This document shows, one piece after another, positions 36,310 to 50,239 of a DNA stretch of 64,000 nt. Position 1 is the stretch's first letter, and each line of letters starts with the position of its first letter. The stretch is from Paragonimus westermani (taxonomy: Eukaryota > Platyhelminthes > Trematoda > Plagiorchiida > Troglotrematidae). The stretch covers positions 4,028 through 68,027 of the forward strand of contig QNGE01003234.1 in assembly GCA_008508345.1 (NCBI GenBank), read 5' to 3'. The notes below the pieces were generated by a model. That model did not search any database. It had not been told where the DNA came from and saw nothing but the letters and a program-made list of their open reading frames with translations. The position numbers and the translations under genes were made by a program.

Positions 36310-38690
36310 GAGAGTGGAAATATTCCAGTCTTGAGGCGCTACTTTAAACTTCGAAGATTCAAGGCGCACTACACTCTGTTGAAGACAGATAATTAAAATA
36401 TTCTGGATCTTTCACTGAAATGCAAGATTGCTCGAGAACGAGTGAAGATATGTTTCCTCTCCGACTTTATATCAGAAGGTCGTTATCCACGGTTTATCCT
36501 GAAATGTTTGAGAATGAGTGGACTGAAACCAAGCGTTGGGAACCTAAGGCGTATCAGCACCGCTCACATTGAGACTGCACAATCGCGTATAATGGAATTA
36601 CGTCGTGTGCATCTTGTGGAGAACCTACCGCTCCAGTGTCGCATAACGTTTGTTAATTTTTGCAAAATGGTTGTTGATCGAGCGAAGAAACTCAGTCTAG
36701 AACGCCTTCACAAGTCTTTGGAGAAATCAAAAGATATACCAAGCCCTCGAGATCTCAGTAAGTACGTTCTGAACCTATCTTCTGTACCGCTAGATGTGTT
36801 ACAGTTGGAAGCGTTGTCGCTAGGACTTGATTACAAAGTTCATCCAAATAAGCTAGACCGCATATCAGTAGAAGCCCAGTTTGAGAATCTTTTTGACCAA
36901 TTGTCAGATTTGCATACTAATAGCTTGGACAATCACAATTGGTTTAAAACAAAGCTGACAGACATTACCTGAGTTGATTATGACACCATCAAGAGATAAA
37001 TGTGCTCTTACAGCTCGTTATCTTGAATCTCTAAAAGACCTGAGAACTAAGAACGTTTTGCTGAAGCCAGATAAATCTTCCGGTGCCGTAGTTATGGATA
37101 AAGAGGAGTATACTCGTAAAATGTTGTCCATACTGAACGACGAAAGTAAATTCCAGCGTATGAACAAAGTGGAGAAGGTGACTGATATAAAGTGCCGGAT
37201 AATTCGACACCTTGATTTGCTGCTGCTACATCCAATAATTGATTAAAGTACTTTTACGTCTCTAAAACCCAGTGGTTCATCAACACCGCAACTGTATGGT
37301 TTACCCAAAACACACAAGCCAGGAGTGCCACTCAGACCGATTCTATCTATGAGCAATGCCCCCAACACAAACTGGCTCGTTGGTTGGTACAAGCCCTGAC
37401 CCCATTAAAACGGAAATTCGATACATATACCGTTAAAGACTTATTCAGATTAATTGAATGTCAGAACAAAGTCATGTGTTTACAAATGTTCCATTGCACG
37501 AGGCAATCGAATTTATATGCGATCTGATCGAGACTGAAGGCTTTGATGTAAAAATTCCCACGGATATGCCTAAACGGTCTCTATTGCTGTGTACGGAGAA
37601 CATCAGTTTCAGTTTCCAGAATAACCCTTATCGACAAATAGACGGAGTCGCCATGGGGAGTCCGTTAGGACCGATGCTAGCGGATTTTTTCATGATGATG
37701 GTAGAAGCACGAATTGCTGAATACATTGCGTCACTGCCATTCTACAAACGTTATGTGGATGACATCCTCATGTTTGCGCCATCTTCGCAAACAATCGATG
37801 AGATGGTCAATCGGTTTAACACTTGTCATGCCAATCTGACAGTCACTTTTGAGCTGGAAAAGAACGGATGCCTGCCGTTTTAGACATCCTCATCGGTCGC
37901 CAGGATGATGGTTCAGTAAGAAGATGTTTGTATCGTAAGCCCACCTGGACTGGCCAGTACACTCACTTCACAAGCTTCACGCCAATGAAGAACAAGCGAG
38001 CATTGGTCAGAACATTGTTTATGCCTGCTAGACGCATTTGTTCATCAGAATGTTTAGGTGATGAACTTCGACTGCTCACAACCACTCTGCAGAATAATGG
38101 GTACCCGCTAAGATTTATCAATAGACACAGCCAACAGCGTATTGTAGGAGATAAGGTTCCCACGGTTGGGAAGAAGAAAGTCTACATTGAACTACCATTC
38201 AAAGGTGACACTTCTTCACTTCTAACCACAAAACGTCTCGTCGCATCCATTAGGCGAGCATACAATGCGGCTGAAATCGTAGTCGTTGACCGAACTCGGA
38301 AGCTACCGTTACCTTCGGTAAAGGGAGAGCAACCTATTGGCGCCAGCTCACACTGTATTTATCAATTTGTGTGTAACTGCGGCGAAAGTTACATCGGCAG
38401 AACCGATAGGTGCTTGAACTCTAGGATGAAGGAACATCTGCCGAAATGGGTACAGGATGTGACTGCGCAGTCTACTTCCTTCGTCCCGCGATCACGCAAG
38501 CTTCCGGCCTCGTCTATCGCCAGGCACATGTTGGCCACTGGATTAATGCAGAATTAACATTCAGAATTATAATGCGCCACGCTAATCCCCGTTTCCTGCG
38601 TTTTGCTGAGGCGGTCGCGATTAATCATCTCAAGCCAGCGTTGTGTGTACAAAAACAATTATATGTGAGCCTTAGACTCCCATGAACTTA
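36310..38690 (+). mobile_element. Penelope-like element: RT plus GIY-YIG-type endonuclease, frameshifted
   Basis: A nearly full-length ORF of a Penelope-like retroelement, broken into five frames (breaks near 36972, 37246-37458, 37870 and 38500-38557, plus an in-frame stop near 36391). The N-terminal domain reads YPRFILKCL and KYVLNLSSVPLDVLQLEALS, followed by EAQFENLF. The RT shows VLLKPDKSSGAVVMDKEEY, YGLPKTHKPGVPLRPIL, FTNVPLHEAIEF, GVAMGSPLGPMLADFF and the catalytic YVDD at 37752-37763. LEKNGCLPF, RKPTWTGQYTHF and ARRICSS follow. The endonuclease has CIYQFVCNCGESYIGRT (about 38357-38407) with the Cys pair and YIGxT typical of the GIY-YIG nuclease of these elements, and the C-terminus ends HLKPALCVQKQL near 38660. 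Family sequence is well kept, so the copy is fairly young but inactive. Confidence 0.94.
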
Positions 38691-38787
38691 ATAATTCTGT
38701 CCTGTCGTTCTCCACCCCATTTGCTATTTTATTCTTCACACACCCCCACCCCATTAGTGTCATATATATGTTCCTGGTTATTGTTAT

Positions 38788-38828
38788 TTGCTACTGAAGA
38801 GGCAATACGAAATGCTAGCATCTACCAG
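38788..38828 (+). ncRNA. hammerhead-ribozyme-like motif downstream of the Penelope-like ORF
   Basis: The segment carries CTGAAGA (38794-38800, the CUGANGA core), GAAA (38809-38812), then a perfect 4-bp stem III (ATGC/GCAT with loop TA, 38812-38821) and a C at the cleavage position (38822). Flanks TTGCTA (38788-38793) and TACCAG (38823-38828) can form stem I with four Watson-Crick pairs, one wobble and one mismatch. Stem II between the core boxes is only one G-C pair, so cleavage activity is doubtful. Hammerheads with a very short stem III are known from Penelope-like elements, where they lie in the terminal repeats on the coding strand, as here. Confidence 0.55.
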
Positions 38829-39054
38829 TGTCCGTCTTCTTACTGCTATCTTCCACTTCAGTTTAAACCAGCTAACTGAGGTAAACGTGGCTGTCTTTAC
38901 CACCTTGGGTTGTGTGCATGACCATAAGAATCAGCTGGTTCACATGGCACAGCGGTGTTGTACTCATGAATTCACATATGCCAACTCACTTCTAGTGCAT
39001 GGTTAACATACTGTGAAGCACTGGTTTATTACTGTAGAGGTTCGTAGTTGATGA
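38829..39054. other. continuation of Penelope-like 3' sequence and unassigned DNA
   Basis: The first about 35 bp (to 38863) are shared with 43381-43420. After that no counterpart is seen in the window. Confidence 0.4.
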
Positions 39055-39135
39055 AAAACAGATTGAGAATAACACAACGTTATGAGCAGGTTGTAATACT
39101 CTACATTTCAACCACCTCAGGTGGCCTTCCTCAGA
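39055..39135 (-). repeat. terminal-repeat-like motif of a second element (CTGAGGA...GAAA with stem)
   Basis: On the - strand the sequence CTGAGGA is followed by a 7-bp stem (GGCCACC with GGTGGTT, two G-U pairs) and GAAA. The same layout recurs in the foldback at 60.9-61.9 kb as TTGATAA, a 7-bp stem (GGCTCTC with GAGGGTC) and GAAA, each followed by a GTTGTG block. The stems differ in sequence yet pair in both. This may be the end of a retroelement of the Penelope type; no convincing stem III or cleavage site is seen. Confidence 0.4.
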
Positions 39136-42100
39136 AGTTTGTTCGTAACTGATCTCTATCGCGGGTTCCCCCGTAAGCTTGTAATAACCACTATTGTTTT
39201 AAAATTTTCCTAAATTTTTTGTCCAACTTGAAATGATCATGACGGAAAGCCACGTTTACTACTACCTGTAAAAGTGTGTTCGCTTATCCAGAGCCTGACA
39301 GTTGATCTCGCCAGCCTTGTCATTGAATGTTACTATAGGTCTTCTATTACACCATTTCAACCAATTCATCTTGAAGCGGTTGGGTTAGCTAAACTCCATA
39401 TGCTCCCTTTCGGCCAAGTTGAAAATATTTAGAATTTTATTCCACAGTGTGAAACTCGGGCCACTTTTATCAGTTACTACCTGGAAAGAGTTTTCTTGAT
39501 TAACAATCTGAAGTGTTGCTTTTGAGAACCTTTGCTTCCGAGACCGTGTGCATTGTACTCAAACAGTATTACGCCAAAAACGGTGCTACAAAGCAAGCCG
39601 GAATAGTTCTGATGAGATCGTATTCATTTAGCATACTGCACTGTCATTTCTCCCCTAAAAATCTCTTGTGAAACCATCTGAACCCTTATCAATAAACCAA
39701 AACGGGTTGAAAATTGTCTTCTAAATTCGGATTTTGCATATCCACAACGCACAACATTCAGCATGACTTTTCCTAAAGTTGATGCGCCGTAATTATGATT
39801 GTTGCTTTCGCATTCACGCTCATTTTATCTAGCCTTTCTTCTGGCCAATTGATGTGCTCAACTGAAGACCCTACCGATTATTAGCGTAAACATATACATA
39901 TATGTATGTGTGTTAAATTTCGGCTTTCGCTATCGGTCACTTCTGTTACTGGATTTAAATAGCAGCTTTTCCCGGTTGAAGTACTGACCCTGGTTTCTGT
40001 TATCAGACAGACCAGACGAATTTTGCAGCAATCTGTGGGCCAGAAAGGAACAAATAAACCGCACATTTTTTAATACTGCAGATACAATGCATTCGTTATT
40101 TTAAGATGAGTATTGTTGAGTATTGATGGATGACATGACAGGGGACCGTAGACAGTATTGCTATCTCAGCTGCTACCATCCTCGATCTTACCAGAGCTTT
40201 TATGCTTGTTCCGCACAGGTCCATCGCATAAAATGTAACTAACAGTTGCGTCCAAGAATAAACTTCACGCTGAATTACATCCTTGTTTAGTAAAATATCA
40301 TTGTCAGTCAAAAAGAGTTCTAACTTTTATTCCCCCTATTCGACTTCCCCATTGGTTCCCAAGAGTCTACCCAAGATCTCCTGATATACTTATCATACGT
40401 TAATGGTTTTCCACACTTGAGCTCTGCTTTGAACTAAGTAATTAACTACCCAGTGCGCTACAACATCAAACACCGCCTTAACGATCATACTGACGCCATC
40501 AACAATAGCAAATATGTACGCATATCATTAAGTGGGGAATCTGGAAATGCTTTCCATACGGGATATCATGAAGGTCCACATGGCGAATAGTGTACGCAGC
40601 TAAATTTTGTCTAAGTTATCTTTCCTTCACGACCACGATGTCGCTTACAATAATAAGTGGAATCCTTCAGATGATGAAAACCAGCCTTCCTAACAAGAAC
40701 AAAAGAGTAGATTAAGGGATTTACAAAGTCTGTCTAAAACTGCTGCTCGAACAAGCTAATCAGTTCACCTTTGAGCGCGTTCAACAATCGACAAACAAAT
40801 CGATCGGGGATCTAATTGAAGCTTAACTATCAAACGGCATCAGTTATTGCACACCAGGATGGCTTTCGGTCTTCGTCAGGAGTCACCGATTTCCCCAATT
40901 TACCAGTCACTTGAGTGACCTTCACGTGAAAATGTAAGTTACTGTTCAGAATTCTATCCCAGGATTTTATTGCATTCTATTTGGTTAAAACGAGGTTGGC
41001 TCAACAATTTTATTCTGCTTAAGTGATGTGCTAAAAATACAATGAGTCATTTCGAACCCTGTTTCTACGGTTTACCTCGTGCTTCAAAAGGAAAAGTGAC
41101 TGAATCTGAGTGAGCCATGTTCCCGGCTAAAAACCCTTGTATAAATTATTGACATTAGCTTCGCTAGAAGTAAATATTCCATCATGTTGAAATAAGTCCG
41201 GTAAGATGAACCGTGGTTCATATACTGTCTTTATGAATGAGCGGAGGTACACTAAAGATAAGTATAGGAACGTAATAGGTACTGTTCAGCGTGTAATCAA
41301 AGCAGGTGTTGTCCAGTATAAAAACAAGCGGTTAATTTGATAACGATAAGGGAACGCGTGAAACAGGGGCTCTCTACAAGTCTTTTGGAAGGTTTGGATC
41401 AGCTTGATGACTTCTCCACGGATGTACACAATTGTACGAAGACTTTATTCAGAGGCGAGAAGGTCGGCTGATAGGAAATGTTGATATCGATTCAAAATGA
41501 ACACAAACAGTTTGGCCTAAAATGAACGAAAAAATTGTGAAAGGTTTTCCGAATGTACATGTTTGACAATGACCTGAAATAAGAACGCCTAGCAAACATT
41601 TGATCGCGCACTTTGCACTTTGATAGACAACTTTAATACAAAGTAACTTGTTAGAAAAACCACGTACAAATGTATACATTGTCAACGCAGGACACATGAA
41701 CGTATACAGCTATGGGATCCAGGAGATGCGCGTGAAATTAGCCAGAAATACAGCAGAAACAAATTCGATCGTACCGCTCTACATGAGCAGTTTGACGAAC
41801 CATCGACCCAAAAGCTGTGTTACTTTACGATTTTTCGAATAATTATATGAAATGAATAGAAAAACCGGTAAACCGCGGAAGTTATTAATTTAAGCAGGTG
41901 AAATGCTCTTAATGTTTTATGTTACCGCCCTTTACACCGACAATCACCGACTGATTTTATTCTAGCTAAGGTTCAATAGGTTGACACAGTGAAGGTGTTG
42001 ATGACATCTACCTCATACGCTATACCAGTATGCGTCTAACGACTGAAGACAATGAACAGGTGAGCACTACCCAATCTCCGAACAATGGAGTCAGTGAACA

Positions 42101-42814
42101 CGTTCCAAAATGAGTATACAAGTAAACGGCTGCCCTACCAGCGCTTCTTGCCCCCACCTCACACACCTCAAGAAAAAAAAGTATATTCTATTCAGCCGAT
42201 AAACATATACTCGCGGTAGACAGCAAAGTGAGCGTTACCACTGTATTTAGTGTTATTTTTTATAAAAGAACAAGGCTTATTATGCAATTTACGAGAAAGC
42301 TACTCACCATGTATTTAGCTCTATACTTAACAGACTGACACTCTTATTCACCCCGGTATCAACTTCAGAAGATTCATTTATTTCTGAGTAATGTATAGCC
42401 TTGTTAATCAACCTATACACAAGTTGTTGGTGTGAAATGGAAGGTTCGTTTTGGAACGTTAGCGACAATAGCTATTACCGCACTGGTCCAGTCACAAACG
42501 ATACTATTAGGATTAGTGGCCTTAAAGATGTTTTGCTTGGCTAATCAAATAACTACATTTTCTAAACCTGGTTCATATCGTCGACAAGTCAGGAGGTGAA
42601 GCAGAGATTCAAACCTGAAATGACCCACATTATCGGTCTGAGGATGTTTCGGATGAAATATTAAACACCAGCTCGTTTACACATGGTCATTTTTAGTGAG
42701 TACTGCAGACAGATATGAATAGCATCAACCTACACACAAGCAGTGTGAACGAGCTGCATACCAAACCAGTTTTAAGCCGTGCACAGATTAACACACAAAT
42801 TCCCTAAGAATCAA
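39136..42814. other. no recognisable gene
   Basis: Stops in all frames; short frames at 39881-40066 (-), 40096-40311 (-), 41449-41697 (-) and 41648-41842 (+) are unrecognised. Confidence 0.4.
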
Positions 42815-43372
42815 TTCACATAACAGTGCCATTTAGTGGAAACTAGTGTATGGTGCTGTTGCCCACGGTCATCATATTATTATTATCATATTATTATTAT
42901 TAACGTGACATCCTTGTAGCGACCGAAATATCTCATTACTGTATTCCATATAACTTAATTTGTCTTTGAACGCATTTATTGGAATTCATTCAGTGCTGAA
43001 TGAAACTGTGCTGAGTCCAATAAAGGCTAACAATAGGATCATCATTCCATTTATGGCACCTCACTATGAGCATCACTCTTACAGAATACGAACCAACAGG
43101 ACTTACAAACTGGTGTCTCCAATAGCGTCTACGAGCGGTGTAAGGGGCCCATTCAAAAACGAGTCGTACTCAGCTGGGTATAGACAGCCTTCACTGTATC
43201 AATACCGTACATTCATGGAATGAATGGGCCAGCTAGCTGATTGCTTAGTTTTCGGTGACTGACAAATGCTAAAACGTTAAACTGTGAACATACCGAACGC
43301 CTATTTGTTGCTGAACACCACACAGCTCACTCATGTTTTGAACGGTTAGCCTTTTCGCACTGTTGTAACATA
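42815..43372 (-). repeat. 559-bp repeat, copy C (inverted)
   Basis: Reverse complement of copies A and B over their whole length, with very few differences (for example one Leu/Ile change in the predicted 87-residue frame, here on the + strand at 42960-43223). It lies about 11 kb from the tandem pair. Its right edge joins directly to a short piece of Penelope-like 3' sequence. The three copies together show this is a mobile or segmentally duplicated unit. Confidence 0.92.
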
Positions 43373-43420
43373 ATAGCATCTACCGGTGTCCGCCTTCTTA
43401 CTGCTATCTTCAAGTTCACT
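43373..43420 (+). mobile_element. fragment of Penelope-like 3' sequence
   Basis: TAGCATCTACC, GTGTCCG, CTTCTTACTGCTATCTTC are shared, in order and at the same spacing, with 38817-38863 downstream of the Penelope-like ORF. The shared part begins in what is stem III of the hammerhead-like motif at 38788-38828, next to the predicted cleavage site. Confidence 0.65.
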
Positions 43421-43483
43421 ATATAGTCACGTCGCCGATTATCATCAAGGAAGCTTCGGACTATAGGCAGACCAGATGACCGA

Positions 43484-44208
43484 ATGACCCTCACAGTTTA
43501 CACCATGGAGCAAGATAAATGGTCTCACCGACCATTACGTCAGTTTGAAGCATTTCAGTCTCAAAATACCAACTTGAACCCTCACCAGCTTTCCAAATAC
43601 CACCATCTAAACCTGGATACCGGAAACCACCGAATGATCCATGCTTCAGCAACGGCTCCTTACCCGAACGGGAAACCTGTAATCGTGTATCCGGTAGCAA
43701 CCCCACCACGCAACTGATTTCTCTGGTTAACATTCGTGTATTTACCGGCCTTAATTGTACAAATGACAAGACTCCAACATACCCCTCCTATCACTGGCAG
43801 AAACAACACATCACAGATGATACGTTTAGCCACAAAACACGTGCAGCACGGTCAAAAGAAATCAGACAAGTGCGGCACAATGACAACTAAAACCGACACT
43901 GCTGGCACGCAACTGTGCAGCCCACGAAGACCGACTACTAAGCCACTCGAAATTTGAAAACGCGTGTACACTCAACATTCAATCCCATACGAAATCACGT
44001 AGAGCAGCCGATTACCGGACCCACAGTGGACGCTTGCGATCATCTTTCAGTTAATCGTGAATGTCTAAACGAAATGAAACGAGCTTATCGGAAAGTACAT
44101 ACCATAGCGAACAACTTAACGACAAAAGAGGACAGCGCCACCACGATGAAACGTAACAAACTTATCCAAAGCTACATACGTCGTCAGCAACGCCGAGAGT
44201 ACTCCTGA
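43484..44208 (+). other. unrecognised open region, possibly a frameshifted retroelement ORF
   Basis: Three open frames follow each other on the + strand: 43484-43717 and 43736-43957 in the same phase, separated by one stop, then 43954-44208 in another phase. The product would be about 240 residues, Thr/His/Asn-rich in the first part and basic at the end (NEMKRAYRKVHTIANN, then IRRQQRREYS). Its position right after the Penelope-like terminal fragment suggests a 5' part of such an element, but no known domain is visible. It also lies 3' of the OGT gene on the opposite strand. Confidence 0.3.
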
Positions 44209-44638
44209 CGAATAACTTGCACATAACTGACAAGCCTCAACTGGAACCATAAGCTTGGACGGTTAAACGAGTTGAGTCCAAAACTGGGATGAAACTCGAA
44301 CGCTTCCAGGCCCGAAATATGACCCGAAGTCGTTTAATGGAGTCAGCAGACAGAACCGGTTAACGCAACCACCTGTTGTCGATAGCACAAAGCTCAACGT
44401 TTTGAACAGTTGTGAAAATACCGGAGGTGGTGAACCGGAGCGAACGGGAGCTTGAGCAGTCAAAAATAATCTGACTACAGTCGCTACTCACGAGTGCCGC
44501 AAGAGGTGCGCAAAAAAACCAAGCCACTGGCAACACTACTCAGCATGATATTCCAGGAGAAACAGCATTTATAAGTGCATGAGGGGTATATTTACAAAAG
44601 TAATGGGAACAACGAATGTCCATGCCATTTAGAATAGA

Positions 44639-48417
<3,779 letters not shown>

Positions 48418-49475
48418 TGCCGAAACCGAAACCTCGATTATGGGGTGCCAATTGCGTCAAAGTGATTACTTAAAACAAACTGCTACAAATGTTAACTGAA
48501 ATATGATTACTTCTGCTGTCTATTCTGAAGTTGTCATCCGCAATCTTTTCACAAACCTTCCGCAGAAAATATGAACGCAGAGTAATATTGTCATTACAGT
48601 TTTCGGCGACCGATATGCGGCTGCGAGGCCGTTAACCGAAGTTCACAGAGTCGGTATGATTATGGAATGCAGTCATTAGAAACTGATTATATCAAGCACC
48701 GAGGACAGTTAGCTTACTCGTATGGGGATATTTTGAGTCAATGAGCATCACGCAACGCCCTAAAGCGATCTCCAAATGCACTGTCAAAGACCCCAGAATA
48801 AACTTCTTCCGGTGGTTGGCAGGCCTAGAAAAAATGAACTGCTATCTAAGGAGGGTTGGAAGACAGAGATTATAAACCATTCTTTTATGTCCTTGTCGGC
48901 TGCAACTGTTCGTCACCATGAACTACTGTTCACTGAGGCCTATTCTAACAGGGTTTGTGAGGATTAAATCAACGCAGAGCCGTCAAAAGTCTAGTAGACA
49001 CAAATCGAGAATTTCACTTCAAGATTCGTAAGTGATATCTTTTGTGATCGTGACTAGTATGGAAGTCGCGCGCTGGACCCATTCAAAACCAATGTCTTTC
49101 TTCAGGCTGGTGCGCACGAGCTGGTTGGAATACTCGGGAAGCGGTCCTACACAAACTGCGTGAAGCGTGTGATGCACTTTGTTGTGAAAGTGCGTTTAAT
49201 CATCTCGATAGAAGTCAGCCTCTTTTTTTGGCCATCCAGCGGTGATACGCTATGAATGAGTTGAACAACAGCCAGATGCCCAGTTCCTTCTTCATGACGA
49301 TTTCCGTAGTACCTGCTGTGCTGGACGTACTATGAATCACGAAGGTATGGCCAGAATCTCCGCGGAGTGACATATGGGTAAACTTCTTGTTATTCAATGA
49401 GAGACTTCAGTCGTCCAACTAACGCTTAATTACTTAACGGTTCTTCCTCCTTGGTCGGGGCAACGTAAAGAATAC
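48418..49475. other. OGT upstream region, no recognisable gene
   Basis: Would hold the OGT promoter and 5' UTR. No TATA box or other motif can be assigned with confidence. Short open frames (48776-48967 +, 49397-49215 -) are unrecognised. Confidence 0.4.
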
Positions 49476-49828
49476 TGTAGTAACTTGGAGATACCCCCTG
49501 TCTGCCTGCCTCACGATGTGTAAACTCCCCCCCTAAAATCTTCCTCACACTGTACTGATGCATGAGATAGCGTTTGTTTGTCGGTATGCTTGTCAGTTTT
49601 TGCGCGTCAAGCGCGTCATGGACCTTTTCCGGCTCGCTCGCCTGCTCGGCGGTCGGACCCTTAGCCTCCCTAGCTATTTCGCGTGTCAGTGTCGTCGAGC
49701 GCTGATCGAGACCATTTGTAAGTATCGCATAATATATTTACGGCCTCCGCAATTATCCGTATTTTTATTTCGCGTCTGGTATTTCCGCGTGTACCTGAGG
49801 AAAAGTTAAGTCGGTGCACATACGCACT
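49476..49828 (+). repeat. 5' LTR of Ty3/gypsy element A
   Basis: Begins TGTAGTAACTTGGAGATA and aligns along its length with the solo LTR at 15167-15550. Its position about 430 bp before the gag region of a + strand gypsy element fits a 5' LTR. The 3' edge is approximate. No matching 3' LTR was found after the integrase. Confidence 0.68.
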
Positions 49829-50239
49829 GCCCTATTTGTTGGCTCTTGAATTATTGTCATTAGGTGACGTGCACTTCCAATGAAACGTTGCGGCAGCCCA
49901 CATATGCACTGGTGAACTCGACGAATTTATCTTCACTGAAACTTCACTCGCTACACTAATTTAGCGATCCGGTCTACTTCATCCTCGCATTTTCTTTTCA
50001 GGCCGCTTGATGAGTCAGTACGTCTATAAAACTTGTTTTCCTACAGCACCTAAGCATTTCTACTGATCGTGTTCCCGTGTCCCCCAAATACTAGATCTGG
50101 CTGAATTTTCGCATCCATTAAGCCACTCCACATTTCCATTTTCACACATTACCAGCTATCTAACATTCCTCCATATTTGGCAAGGACACACAGACCTTAT
50201 GTTTGCATACGGCAAGCGCGGTCATTCTAGCAGTCCCAC

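Noticed and set aside
44263..44463. Minus-strand 66-codon frame downstream of OGT
   Set aside because: It lies after the OGT stop codon, has no OGT or other similarity, and is most likely 3' UTR or intergenic.
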